A stretch of 52,698 bases of DNA from Bryobacteraceae bacterium (GTDB lineage: Bacteria > Acidobacteriota > Terriglobia > Bryobacterales > Bryobacteraceae), in the NCBI GenBank assembly GCA_025980665.1, contig JAICXC010000020.1, forward strand, positions 1 through 52,698, read 5' to 3'. Within the stretch, counting starts at the first letter, position 1, and each line of letters opens with the position of its first letter. Shown here piece after piece: positions 1 through 8,231 of this stretch. The position numbers and the translations under genes are program-made. A model generated the notes under the pieces. The model saw only the letters and a program-made list of their open reading frames with translations, was not told the DNA's origin and did not search any database.

Positions 1-272
1 CTTTCCGCGAGCGTTGGCCACACGAAGAGCCTACCGTCTAGATCCCACAAAAGTGTTCCATAATAGAACATCTCGTCAGGGTCTTAACGACGCCTAACGA
101 CCTGCAACTACTCGTGAATATTGGGATTTTTCGCTCGAGCGCCAGGCTAGCATGGGCGATGCGGGGAGGAGGATTCGAACACGTAGCATAGGCCTAAAGC
201 CTGTGCGTACTGTTGGCTGAACAGCCATATACCCGCGGCTAGCTTAAGTCCCGATGCGGCTCTGAAACCTGC
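1..272. other. Gene-free left edge
   Basis: No convincing reading frame is seen in this stretch. It contains short hairpins: GTTC-CATAATA-GAAC near 52-67, and on the minus strand an imperfect stem around 185-212 plus a perfect short one formed by TGGCTG/CAGCCA near 213-226. On the minus strand the bases at about 161-181 read like the T-loop and 3' acceptor strand of a tRNA, but the pairing strands are missing (see findings). The stretch lies downstream of thiG, so part of it may be the thiG 3' untranslated region. Confidence 0.5.
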
Positions 273-1043
273 CTACCGCACCACTCCCGCCATCGGACTA
301 CTCGCCGCCGCGTACAACTTCTTCGGCATCCGGCCGGCTAAGTATGCGTAGCGGCCGGCCTCGACGCCGAGCTTCATCGCCGTGGCCATGGACACCGAAT
401 CCTCGGCTGCGGCGATAGCGGTGTTCATCAGCACGCCGTCATAACCCAGTTCCATGGCGATGGCGGCGTCGGATGCGGTGCCCACACCCGCGTCCACAAT
501 CAGCGGGACCTCGTGGATCATCTCACGCAGAATCCGCAAATTGGTCAGGTTCTGGATCCCCAGGCCGCTGCCAATGGGAGCTCCCAGCGGCATCACTGCC
601 GCAGCTCCAGCGTCGATTAGCCGGCGGGCGTTAATCAAGTCGTCGTTGGTATAGGGCAGCACCACAAATCCTTCTTTGACCAGCATGCGCGTGGCTTCGA
701 GCAGGCCGGCATTATCGGGGAACAGCGTGCTTTCGTCGCCGATCACCTCGAGCTTGACCCAATTGGACATGCCCGCCTCGCGTCCCAGACGGGCTGTCCG
801 GATGGCCTCGTCAGCGGTGTAGCATGCGGCCGTGTTGGGAAGCAGAAAGTGCTTGGACATATCAATATAGTTCAGCAGCGACTCTTGGCTGCGATCGAGA
901 TTGACCCGCCGCACGGCCACCGTGACAACCTCCGCTCCCGAAGCTTCGTGGCAGCGAGCCATCTCCTGAAAACTGCGGTATTTGCCGGTCCCCACAAACA
1001 GCCGCGACCGGAACGAGCGGCCCGCAATGGTCAAACTGTCCAT
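273..1043 (-). CDS. thiG: Thiazole synthase ThiG
   Basis: Forms the thiazole phosphate ring of thiamine from 1-deoxy-D-xylulose 5-phosphate, dehydroglycine and ThiS-thiocarboxylate in the cytoplasm. The protein is a TIM barrel of normal family length. It shows the N-terminal [10 protein letters not shown] signature, the Schiff-base lysine in NWVKLEV, and the phosphate-binding glycine segments [11 protein letters not shown] and [10 protein letters not shown]. The start chosen is ATG at 1043 (MDSLTIAG), which aligns with the usual ThiG N-terminus; an in-frame GTG at 1067 would add eight residues. No thiS, thiF, thiO or thiC is adjacent and I see no TPP riboswitch in the 113 bases before cpaB, so the gene appears isolated from the rest of the pathway here. 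It is transcribed away from the Tad genes. Confidence 0.95.
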   Translation of the reverse strand: MDSLTIAGRSFRSRLFVGTGKYRSFQEMARCHEASGAEVVTVAVRRVNLDRSQESLLNYIDMSKHFLLPNTAACYTADEAIRTARLGREAGMSNWVKLEVIGDESTLFPDNAGLLEATRMLVKEGFVVLPYTNDDLINARRLIDAGAAAVMPLGAPIGSGLGIQNLTNLRILREMIHEVPLIVDAGVGTASDAAIAMELGYDGVLMNTAIAAAEDSVSMATAMKLGVEAGRYAYLAGRMPKKLYAAASSPMAGVVR

Positions 1044-1156
1044 ACGTTCATTGTAGATCCGGGTCACCCTAACGAAGAATCTAGTCCATGCCGATTATCG
1101 GAGATAAGGGAGCACCACGCACTACGCCCGATTAGGCGGGCCAAAGGTCTAACAGG

Positions 1157-1879
1157 ATGAAACAGAATAACTTAGCGAAGCTCTTAGGAATTGCTCTGGT
1201 AGTCGCGATTATTGCCACTGGCGTTTTTTACGGCTTGTTCGTGAACAAGCTCAGCAGCAGTACAGGGAGCGGAAAAATGGTGGTGGTGGCCGCCAAGGCC
1301 ATCCCGGTGGGAACCGTTTTGGCCGAAACCGACGTTCAATCCATCCCTTGGCCGGTGGATGGAACTCCGGCTGGCGCATTCGAATCGGCACAGCAGGTCG
1401 CAGGGCACACCGTCCTCGTGCCGCTGGCGCAGGGCGAGCCGGTGCTGGCCGCCCGTTTAGCTTCGACCGAAAAGGGCGGGGGATCGGGCGTGCCCGCCGG
1501 AATGCGTGCGGTTTCGGTGCACGTGACCGATTCGAACGGCGTGCTCGCGCAACTTGGTCCGGGACAGAAAGTGGACGTCCAGGTCCTGATCACCCGCAAG
1601 ATAGCCAACTCCGAGCCTCAGCTTCGCACCATCCTTGAAGGCGTTCCGGTTCTTTCGGTAAATCCGCAACCCGAAGCCAGCTCGCAGGGATCCAACCTGC
1701 CCGCTGTGACCTTGCTGACGAATCCCGCCGACGCGGACCTTCTGGCTCTTGCCGATTCCGGAGCACGGGTACGTCTGGCGCTGCGCAATCCTTTGGACAA
1801 GGCCACGCGCCCGCGGGCCGCTGTGACGCTGGATACGATCCTGCGCGCGACCGGCGGGGCAGAATCGCAAACTCACTAG
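1157..1879 (+). CDS. cpaB: Flp pilus assembly protein CpaB/RcpC
   Basis: Periplasmic component of the Tad/Flp pilus system, thought to work with the RcpA/CpaC secretin. The 240-residue protein has one N-terminal membrane anchor (about 8-30), a SAF domain (about 41-103, starting at MVVVAAKAIPVGTVL) and a C-terminal RcpC-type beta domain (about 112-230, with GMRAVSVHV and LGPGQKVDVQVL). ATG follows a short AACAGG sequence. The gene is first of a tight three-gene run (13 bases to the next gene). Secretin, ATPases (CpaE, TadA), pilin and prepilin peptidase are not in the window, so they must be encoded elsewhere if the system is complete. Confidence 0.92.
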   Translation: MKQNNLAKLLGIALVVAIIATGVFYGLFVNKLSSSTGSGKMVVVAAKAIPVGTVLAETDVQSIPWPVDGTPAGAFESAQQVAGHTVLVPLAQGEPVLAARLASTEKGGGSGVPAGMRAVSVHVTDSNGVLAQLGPGQKVDVQVLITRKIANSEPQLRTILEGVPVLSVNPQPEASSQGSNLPAVTLLTNPADADLLALADSGARVRLALRNPLDKATRPRAAVTLDTILRATGGAESQTH

Positions 1880-1892
1880 AGACGCGGGGCGT

Positions 1893-2831
1893 ATGCTAAT
1901 CCTGTCAGTTCTGGCGTTCTTCGCCGCGATCTTCCTGCTGGCTGCCATCACCGTGGCGGTGGCCTGGATGGGATTCGTAAAGCAGACCGCCGAGGCCGAA
2001 GCCGCCCAAGAGGACGGCAATTCGACGCTGTTCCGTGACGAGCGGCTCAGCAGCTTGAATTTTTGGGACAGTCTGCTGGCGCGCTTCGATTTCATCGAAA
2101 TTCTAAAAGTTCGCATGGCGCAGGCCGAGCTCGAATGGTCAGTGGGCCGCGTTACGGCACTGATGCTGCTGTGTGGAACCATCGCGGGTTTCCTACTGTT
2201 GCGGATTTTACCCGTTTGGGCCGCTTTCGCCGGCGCGATCGGCGTCGCATTCCTGCCGTACGGATATATTCTGCGCGCGCGGGAGAAAAGATTCCGCGCG
2301 TTCCGCGAAGCGTTTCCCGATGTGCTCGATTCCATGGCGCGCGCGCTGCGGGCAGGCTATGCGCTGCCAGCCGCGGTGGACATAGTGGCGTCGGATGCTC
2401 CTGAACCCATTTCCACAGAACTCAAGAAGGCGTCCGCAGAGGCCAATCTGGGCATGGGCTGGGATAGAGCGCTGGAGAATCTGGCACGACGCATCCCGGT
2501 CCTCGAAGTCAACATTTTCATCTCTGCTGTTGTGCTGCATTCCCGCACCGGTGGAAAGCTCGGGGAAGTGCTTAGCGGCGTCGCCGAGAATATGCGCGAA
2601 GCCATCTCGTTGCAAGGCGAAGTGCGGGCTTTGGCGGCCCATGGAAAACTCACAGGCGCGATTCTGACCGCTCTTCCGGTGGCGATCGCCCTCATGATGA
2701 TGGTCTTCAGTCCCGGCTACATGCAGACCCTGTACTTCCATCCGTGGGGCAAGACGCTGATTGCCGGAGCCATCGCGTGCCTGGTCCTGGCGCAACTGGT
2801 GATTCGCAAAATCGTGGATATCAAACTTTGA
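1893..2831 (+). CDS. tadB: Tad pilus inner-membrane platform protein TadB
   Basis: Inner-membrane platform protein of the Tad/Flp pilus machine, which with TadC couples the TadA ATPase to pilin assembly. The 312 residues show an N-terminal transmembrane helix, a hydrophobic pair around 88-128, a cytoplasmic T2SSF domain around 140-260 (REAFPDVLDSMARALRAGY, then HSRTGGKLGEVLSGVAENMRE) and C-terminal helices from about 250 on. Length and order agree with the family. It starts 13 bases after cpaB and ends 10 bases before tadC, so the three genes form one operon. Confidence 0.93.
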   Translation: MLILSVLAFFAAIFLLAAITVAVAWMGFVKQTAEAEAAQEDGNSTLFRDERLSSLNFWDSLLARFDFIEILKVRMAQAELEWSVGRVTALMLLCGTIAGFLLLRILPVWAAFAGAIGVAFLPYGYILRAREKRFRAFREAFPDVLDSMARALRAGYALPAAVDIVASDAPEPISTELKKASAEANLGMGWDRALENLARRIPVLEVNIFISAVVLHSRTGGKLGEVLSGVAENMREAISLQGEVRALAAHGKLTGAILTALPVAIALMMMVFSPGYMQTLYFHPWGKTLIAGAIACLVLAQLVIRKIVDIKL

Positions 2832-2841
2832 GATAGACCTT

Positions 2842-3768
2842 ATGACCTCCGCTACGCTGTTGATTGTATTCTTTCTGTTCACGCTGGCGGCCGTAAGCGC
2901 CGCAGGCTACGCGTTCGTGCTGAAGCCTTCGCGGATCGCGGGCCAGAGCGGCAATGCTGCTTCACCGCTGACTCTCAATCATCCCGATCTGCCCGCTGCG
3001 CAAGCGGCAGCGGTGGACATATTCCGGATGATGGGAGAAGCCCTGCCATCCTGGGCTGCGCGAACTTCTGAATTGCGGGCACAACTGGCCGCGGCCGGGT
3101 ATCGCTGGCCGTCGGCGGTATCTGTGTTGTTGGGAATCAAGTGCGCCACCGCTCTGATGCTCGCCGCAGTGGGCGCCTGGGCGGCGGTTACCTTCGGGCA
3201 ACAGGCTTCCGGAGCTCTGCTGCCGGCCGCCTGCGGACTGGCGTTCGGCTATATGATCCCCGATCGCATACTTTCCCGGCTGGTGCTTCGGCGATCTGCC
3301 TTGTTACGGCGCGGTTTGCCGGCGGCGCTCGATCTTATGGTGCTGGCCGTTGAAGCCGGACAGGCCCTGGATGCCTCGATTCTCGACACCAGCCACGGCC
3401 TGCGCATCAGTCATCCGGACCTGGCGTCCGAGTTCACTCAGTTGCATCTGGAACTGCGAGCCAACACCTCCCGCGAAGACGCTTTGCGCAATTTTGCTCG
3501 GCGCACCCGCGATTCGGAAATTCAGAAATTCGCCGCCCTGATGGTCGATACCGACCGCTTCGGCACCAGCCTGGGACCGGCGCTGCGGGTACACGCGCGC
3601 TACCTGCGCACGCGTTTCCGGCAAGCGGCCCAGGAAAAGGCACGGAAGGTCAGCGTGAAACTCATCTTCCCCGTGTTCTTTCTGATCTTTCCTTCGGTGA
3701 TTCTGGTGACACTGGGACCCGCGGCTCTGCTCATTTTCACGCAGATGAAGAACCTGCTCGGTCAGTAA
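2842..3768 (+). CDS. tadC: Tad pilus inner-membrane platform protein TadC
   Basis: Second platform protein of the Tad pilus, paralogous to TadB. It has an N-terminal membrane helix, a hydrophobic segment around 85-135, and a T2SSF domain (about 150-280) containing RRGLPAALDLMVLAVEAGQALD and REDALRNFARRTRDSEIQKF, followed by a C-terminal helix (KLIFPVFFLIFPSVILVTLG). It is last in the cpaB-tadB-tadC run. The sequence after it holds a GC-rich hairpin but no run of T, so the transcript end is unclear. Confidence 0.93.
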   Translation: MTSATLLIVFFLFTLAAVSAAGYAFVLKPSRIAGQSGNAASPLTLNHPDLPAAQAAAVDIFRMMGEALPSWAARTSELRAQLAAAGYRWPSAVSVLLGIKCATALMLAAVGAWAAVTFGQQASGALLPAACGLAFGYMIPDRILSRLVLRRSALLRRGLPAALDLMVLAVEAGQALDASILDTSHGLRISHPDLASEFTQLHLELRANTSREDALRNFARRTRDSEIQKFAALMVDTDRFGTSLGPALRVHARYLRTRFRQAAQEKARKVSVKLIFPVFFLIFPSVILVTLGPAALLIFTQMKNLLGQ

Positions 3769-3859
3769 GCGCCATAGCCATCCACATTTGACACGACTGG
3801 GCAGGATTGAGGCATGCGCGCCGGACGGGGGGTTGCCGATCATTACCTTCGTCTCCGTG

Positions 3860-3875
3860 CCGCCGCGTGCGGCGG
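3860..3875 (+). other. Perfect GC-rich hairpin after tadC
   Basis: CCGCCGC-GT-GCGGCGG forms a perfect seven-base-pair stem about 92 bases after the tadC stop. There is no T-tract on either side, so it is not a canonical intrinsic terminator. It may still act as a 3' end stabiliser, or be chance in GC-rich DNA. Confidence 0.3.
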
Positions 3876-3912
3876 GAGAGTCGTATGCTTCCGCGCATAG
3901 TTGTAGTCCATC

Positions 3913-4254
3913 ATGTATAAAGCCATGTCAGCAATGAATCCAGACGACCTTGACGAAACGGGACCACGGGAACGCCTGCCAGAGCGAAGAGATGAAATCT
4001 GCGCGCCAGGTGCTCGCTTACAAGTTACCCTTAGTGAGCGAGACGGCTGGCACACAGTAGGAATTGCGGGGAACCGGCTGGGACTCCGAGCGCTAGCGGC
4101 AATCTGCTTAGGTCTCTCTGATTTAACGACCGAGGAACTCTCGACTGCGGCCAATCACTACCATTTGAGCGAAGAGTTTTGGGGCACCGAGAAAGGGTCG
4201 GTTGACCTAATCGTCCGGTGCACGGAAGAGGGTTGGCCAGAGATTTCAAGCTGA
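3913..4254 (+). CDS. Small orphan protein, Imm32-like
   Basis: A 113-residue soluble protein with no signal peptide. The C-terminal two thirds read like the Imm32 immunity-protein family: a VGIAGNRLGLRALAAICLGLS segment (about 48-68) followed by the histidine motif NHYHLSE and GSVDLIVRC. This family assignment comes from recognising the pattern, not from a search. ATG codons at 3913, 3925 and 3934 are in frame; 3925 or 3934 are plausible because the 3913 start codon lies inside a TATAAA-like stretch. No toxin gene with a recognisable nuclease or polymorphic-toxin architecture is adjacent; neighbours are tadC and flgJ. An opposite-strand frame at 3843-4154 is less credible (low-complexity Ser/Arg composition). 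Confidence 0.6.
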   Translation: MYKAMSAMNPDDLDETGPRERLPERRDEICAPGARLQVTLSERDGWHTVGIAGNRLGLRALAAICLGLSDLTTEELSTAANHYHLSEEFWGTEKGSVDLIVRCTEEGWPEISS

Positions 4255-4326
4255 GCCGCTATCGAATTCTCTACAAACGTTACGACAGGACTGGCCTGGC
4301 CGGATTGACCCCAGATTGCGTTTCTG

Positions 4327-4680
4327 CTATTGCTCGGCCGTTGGCGAGGCCGGAGTGGTGGCAGCGTCGCCGGGCGCTGGCGTGCCATGTTTCTGCAATC
4401 CATCTACGATCATCTTGCTAAGTCCCAACCCGCCCTTTGAAGACATGGCGCGCGCAAAATATTCGTTGGCGAAATCCATGGCGGTAGCCGATGCCGGGTC
4501 CGCCTCGCCGCCGAATGCTCCCTCGTCCGAGTCTCCATGCGCGGCCTTGAGAATCTGCCCGATCATGAGCGCTTCGAACTGCGACGCGGCGTCCTTGATC
4601 TTCTCTGGACTGTCCGTCTTATGCGAGCTTCGGACGCCCGTGAAGTCGAGCGGGACGCTGGAGATGGGGGAAACGCTCAT
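4327..4680 (-). CDS. flgJ: Flagellar rod-assembly protein FlgJ, rod-binding domain only
   Basis: Acts as the cap/scaffold for flagellar rod assembly in the periplasm. The 117 residues contain the conserved rod-binding segment (KDAASQFEALMIGQILKAA, then the AMDFANEYFARAMSSKGGLGLSKMIVD region). The muramidase domain present at the C-terminus of enterobacterial FlgJ is absent; the protein ends in a Pro/Thr/Ala tail. ATG at 4680 shares one base with the TGA stop of flgI; an in-frame TTG at 4683 is an alternative. A separate lytic transglycosylase is encoded at the end of the divergent flagellar operon and may supply the missing activity. Confidence 0.9.
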   Translation of the reverse strand: MSVSPISSVPLDFTGVRSSHKTDSPEKIKDAASQFEALMIGQILKAAHGDSDEGAFGGEADPASATAMDFANEYFARAMSSKGGLGLSKMIVDGLQKHGTPAPGDAATTPASPTAEQ

Positions 4681-5777
4681 CAAATTACTTCCAGGTCGGC
4701 TTCGAGCGCGCCGGCCGCCTTCAGGCTTTGCAGAATCGCGATGATATCCCGAGGCGTCGACCCGATCGAGCTCAAGGCTTGCACCAATTGCTCTACCGTG
4801 GCGCCGTCCTTCAATACCAGATTGCGAGCTTTCTCTTCGCCGCTGGTAGTGGTTTGCTGCGGGACAACTTGAGTTTTCCCTTGAGATAGCGGCTCGGGCT
4901 GGGAGACCTGGAGGATCGTCTGGATTTCCACGGTAAGGTTGCCGTGCATAATCGCCACGGGGGATACGCGCACTTCCTTGCCCATAACGATGGTGCCGGT
5001 GCGTTCATTAATGATGACGCGGGACGCCCGGTCCACATCCACTTCCAGTGCTTCGATATCCGCCACGAACTCGGTTACGCGCGATGTGTATTCCGGGGGA
5101 ACGTTGATCGCTATCAGCGCGGAGTTTTCAGGCTTGGCCAGCGGGATGGCGGAGGGGAATTTCTTGTTGACGATATCGCTGACCCGCACCGCGGTCGTGA
5201 AATCCGGCTGGCGGAGTTGTAGTTTCACGCGTCCGGTGGGTGTAAGCGATGGCGCCCCTCGCTCCACAATCGCTCCAGCCGGCACACGGCCCACGGTGGG
5301 ATGATTAACCGTCTGGCTGTTGGCCGACTTTCCGGCCGAAAATCCGCCGGTGACCACCGGACCCTGCGCCACCGCATAGACTTGTCCGTCGACGCCCCGC
5401 AGGCTGGTTAGAACCAGCAATCCGCCTTGAAGATTCGCGGCATCGCCGATGGCGGCGGCGGTGACATCGATGTGAACGCCCTCCTGCGCGAAGCCGGGCA
5501 GTGTGGCCGTCACCATAACCGCCGCAGTGTTGCGAACGGTGATGAGCAGCGGGTTAACCGAAACGCCCATCTGTTGAAGGAGGTTGGCCAGACTCTGGGC
5601 GGAGAAAAAGGTCTGCTTACGATCGCCGGTGCCATTCAGGCCGACAACCAGGCCGTAGCCTATGAGCTGGTTATCGCGTACGCCTTCGAGCGATACCAAT
5701 TCTTTAAGCCGCGTGGCCGCTCCGGCGGGAGCGGACAGCAGTCCAGCCAATCCGATAATTGCGACGCTGCTTCTCAC
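4680..5777 (-). CDS. flgI: Flagellar P-ring protein FlgI
   Basis: Forms the P-ring bushing around the flagellar rod at the peptidoglycan. The 365-residue precursor begins with a typical Sec signal peptide (to about residue 20, ending APAGA) and continues with the conserved start TRLKELVSLEGVRDNQLIGYGLVVGLNGTGD. Other landmarks are MGVSVNP, NTAAVMVTATLPGF, and VVINERTGTIVMGKEVRVSPVA near 255-275. Length and all blocks match the family. It lies 13 bases after flgH and overlaps flgJ by one base. Confidence 0.97.
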   Translation of the reverse strand: MRSSVAIIGLAGLLSAPAGAATRLKELVSLEGVRDNQLIGYGLVVGLNGTGDRKQTFFSAQSLANLLQQMGVSVNPLLITVRNTAAVMVTATLPGFAQEGVHIDVTAAAIGDAANLQGGLLVLTSLRGVDGQVYAVAQGPVVTGGFSAGKSANSQTVNHPTVGRVPAGAIVERGAPSLTPTGRVKLQLRQPDFTTAVRVSDIVNKKFPSAIPLAKPENSALIAINVPPEYTSRVTEFVADIEALEVDVDRASRVIINERTGTIVMGKEVRVSPVAIMHGNLTVEIQTILQVSQPEPLSQGKTQVVPQQTTTSGEEKARNLVLKDGATVEQLVQALSSIGSTPRDIIAILQSLKAAGALEADLEVI

Positions 5778-5790
5778 AGTGATTCGACTC

Positions 5791-6480
5791 CTACGGCAGT
5801 ATGTCCATCAGCAGCCGGTACAAGATAAACGGCCGCTTTATCTGATCCCCCACCACGCCCTTGCCGTTGACTTGCAGATCCATTTGCGCAATGCGGTCCG
5901 AAGAGACGGTATTGGTCGTGTCCAAGTCCACGGGACGCACCAGGCCGCGCAGTCCCAATACCTGGTTCTCATTATTGATCTTGACGTTCTTCGTGCCTTG
6001 GATCACCAAACTCCCGTTAGGGAGCACCTGCGTCACGACAGCGGAGATCGTCGCAGTTAAGGTTGTGTCCCGCGTGGTCGCGCCTTGTCCGTCCAGAGAG
6101 CTATTGGTGCCAGCTTTGGCTAGATTCGCCAGCGGTCCGGTTGCACGAGTGATTCCCCCAGCGGCGGTGATACTGGCTTGCAGGCTCGAATTACGCTGCG
6201 TCTTGACCGTGCCTGAGCTCACTGCCGACGCTCTCTCTTGAACCAGAATCGTAACGATGTCGCCCACACGGCGCGCGCGAAGATCTGACGTCAGATCCGA
6301 GAAGAGAGAAGTCGGCGTCCACAGGGAGCCTGGCTGGGCCGCCAGGCGCTCGGTCCCCTGAGCCGCGGCAACCTGTTTGAGCGTCTGATCCAACGCTGAT
6401 TCCGCCGGCTCTTTTTTTGGCTTCTGCGCTGCCGTCAGGGCCGCCCATACAGTCACAACCGCGATCGCTTGCATTCTCAT
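5791..6480 (-). CDS. flgH: Flagellar L-ring protein FlgH
   Basis: Builds the outer-membrane L-ring of the flagellum. The C-terminal two thirds are typical: GSLWTP, FSDLRARRVGDIVTILVQE, NGSLVIQGTKNVKINNENQVLGLRG and VRPVDLDTTNTVSSDRIAQMDL. The N-terminus carries a signal peptide (about 1-18) but no cysteine that could serve as a lipobox; enterobacterial FlgH is a lipoprotein. ATG overlaps the flgA stop by four bases (ATGA), indicating translational coupling. Confidence 0.95.
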   Translation of the reverse strand: MRMQAIAVVTVWAALTAAQKPKKEPAESALDQTLKQVAAAQGTERLAAQPGSLWTPTSLFSDLTSDLRARRVGDIVTILVQERASAVSSGTVKTQRNSSLQASITAAGGITRATGPLANLAKAGTNSSLDGQGATTRDTTLTATISAVVTQVLPNGSLVIQGTKNVKINNENQVLGLRGLVRPVDLDTTNTVSSDRIAQMDLQVNGKGVVGDQIKRPFILYRLLMDILP

Positions 6481-7412
6481 TGCACGCTTACCTTACCTTT
6501 GCCGGTGACTCTGGCCCGGAAGTCTTTTCCGCTAGTCAGATTCTTCACCAGGATCGTTTTGCCCGCTACACCCTCGGTTTCCGCTCGTCCTTCGAATAGC
6601 AGATGGGCGCCCCCCGCGGTGACTTCCACTTTGACCACATCACCTCTGGCGACCTCGGGAGCTCGGCTGAGCTGGCTTCGAAGAACCATTGCTCCGCTGC
6701 GAATCATTGTTCTGGGGACGAATCCCACAACTTCATCCAGATTCCTCGCGGGACGATCATCCAGTGCGAAAGTATCGAAAGTTTCGAGACGGACCTGATC
6801 TTCGCGAACTACATTGCCCACCGAAAGATCGGCCACGGCGACGACGCGCGTAGTGGTTGTGCTGATGTGAGCCCGTGCAGAAATACTGAATCGGCGATTA
6901 TTTCCATACAGCACGTATCCGCGCCATAGCACGTCCGCTTGGGGATCCGATGTGGCGGGCAGTTGCAGTCCCGAGCGCGGGAAAACGACTATCCCTTGCG
7001 GAGCGACCTGGGGGCTAAAGGAACGAAGCTCCATGTGCACGTCCGGACCGGGCACACTTCCGGCACCCCAGGCGCCGCGCATCGCCTCCAGAATTTCTCC
7101 GGCTTCCAGCGTCGTCATGGCGCGCTCGAAGCAAACGTCGGGCAAAGCTTCCAACCCGTCCGCCGCGACACCTTGATTACGCGCGACCCGTGCCAGTGCG
7201 TCGCTTTTGAAAACCCGGCGTGTTCCTGGGGCTGGCGCATAGCCTAAGGCAAAATCGGCGGGGACATTTGCAAACGCAGGAACCGCGGCGGCAACATCCC
7301 GCGCGTAAATCCGCTCATCCTGAATCGGCAAACAACCATCCAAAGGAGCGACCACATTAGGAGCAACGGCCAGTAGAAAGGGAAGCGCCATGATCGTTTC
7401 GAAAAAGATCAT
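6477..7412 (-). CDS. flgA: Flagellar P-ring assembly chaperone FlgA
   Basis: Periplasmic chaperone needed for FlgI polymerisation. It has a hydrophobic N-terminus that serves as signal peptide (about 1-22, starting either at M1 or M8), a weakly conserved middle, and a C-terminal SAF/FlgA domain from about 180: VVAVADLSVGNVVREDQVRLE, the GFVPRTMIRSGAMVLRSQL segment, and GDVVKVEVTAGGAHLLFEGRAETEG. The start overlaps the flgG stop by four bases, and the stop overlaps the flgH start by four bases. Confidence 0.93.
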   Translation of the reverse strand: MIFFETIMALPFLLAVAPNVVAPLDGCLPIQDERIYARDVAAAVPAFANVPADFALGYAPAPGTRRVFKSDALARVARNQGVAADGLEALPDVCFERAMTTLEAGEILEAMRGAWGAGSVPGPDVHMELRSFSPQVAPQGIVVFPRSGLQLPATSDPQADVLWRGYVLYGNNRRFSISARAHISTTTTRVVAVADLSVGNVVREDQVRLETFDTFALDDRPARNLDEVVGFVPRTMIRSGAMVLRSQLSRAPEVARGDVVKVEVTAGGAHLLFEGRAETEGVAGKTILVKNLTSGKDFRARVTGKGKVSVQ

Positions 7413-8200
7413 TGCGTGACGTTATTCATTTGCTGATACATCTCGTCGGCCGCCTTCACTACTTTGGAGTTGGCTTCATAGGCGCGCTGGCTCACGATCA
7501 GATTGACGAACTCATCGACCACGCTGACGTTGGATTGCTCGCTATAACCTTGCAGCAGCGTTCCCAGGCCTTCCTGTCCGCCGGGATTGCCGACAATGGC
7601 GTCGCCGGAAGCTTCCGTCGGCGTGTAGAGGTTCTTGCCCAGGCTGTTTAAGCCTGCCGGGTTGGGGAAATTTGCCAACTGGATCTGTCCGCCTACCTGC
7701 GCCGCCGTCTGCCCGGGCTGCGTAAAGCTGACCGTTCCGTCCGTGGCGATGGTCACCGACTGTGCGTCCGGTGGTATGGTGATCTGCGGGTTCAGCAGGT
7801 CCCCGTCCGACGTCACGATGTTGCCATCCTTATTGAGTTGAAAATTTCCTGCACGTGTATAGGCCAGATCTCCGGACTGGCGCTGGATCTGGAAAAATCC
7901 TTTTCCTTGAATCACCACGTCCATCGGATTGCTGGTCTGCGAGAAATCGCCTTGCGTGAACACGATCTCATTCGAGGCGGTGCGTGTTCCCAAGCCAAGT
8001 TGTAAGCCGCTGGGCACCACCGACTGCGCACCGGCTGAGGCTCCCGGCTGGACCATATTCTGATACATCAGATCCTGGAACTGCGCGCGGCGCATCTTGA
8101 ACCCCGCGGTGTTGGCATTCGCCAGATTGTTGGCGATGGTATCGACATTGGTCTGCTGGGCGGACATGCCGCTGGCAGCGCTATAGAGGGCTCGAATCAT
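7409..8200 (-). CDS. flgG: Flagellar distal rod protein FlgG
   Basis: Main subunit of the distal rod. The protein has the usual FlgG length (263 residues). The N-terminal rod motif reads IRALYSAASGMSAQQTNVDT followed by ANNLANANTAGFK; the middle holds the DVVIQGKGFFQI block; the C-terminus has SNVSVVDEFVNLIVSQRAYEANSKVV. It is 31 bases downstream of flgF and translationally coupled to flgA. Confidence 0.97.
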   Translation of the reverse strand: MIRALYSAASGMSAQQTNVDTIANNLANANTAGFKMRRAQFQDLMYQNMVQPGASAGAQSVVPSGLQLGLGTRTASNEIVFTQGDFSQTSNPMDVVIQGKGFFQIQRQSGDLAYTRAGNFQLNKDGNIVTSDGDLLNPQITIPPDAQSVTIATDGTVSFTQPGQTAAQVGGQIQLANFPNPAGLNSLGKNLYTPTEASGDAIVGNPGGQEGLGTLLQGYSEQSNVSVVDEFVNLIVSQRAYEANSKVVKAADEMYQQMNNVTQ

Positions 8201-8231
8201 TCTGTTCTCCTTGGCAAGCTCTTTGGGGAGC

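Noticed and set aside
1044..1156. Possible TPP riboswitch before thiG
   Set aside because: Neither the CTGAGA nor the ACCTGAT type consensus is seen and the gap is too short.
1457..2335. Long minus-strand frame of 292 codons antisense to cpaB and tadB
   Set aside because: Low-complexity Arg/Ser composition and full overlap with two clear Tad genes; it is a shadow frame in GC-rich DNA.
3843..4154. Minus-strand frame of 103 codons opposite the Imm32-like gene
   Set aside because: Ser/Arg-rich composition without a recognisable pattern; the plus-strand protein has family-like motifs.
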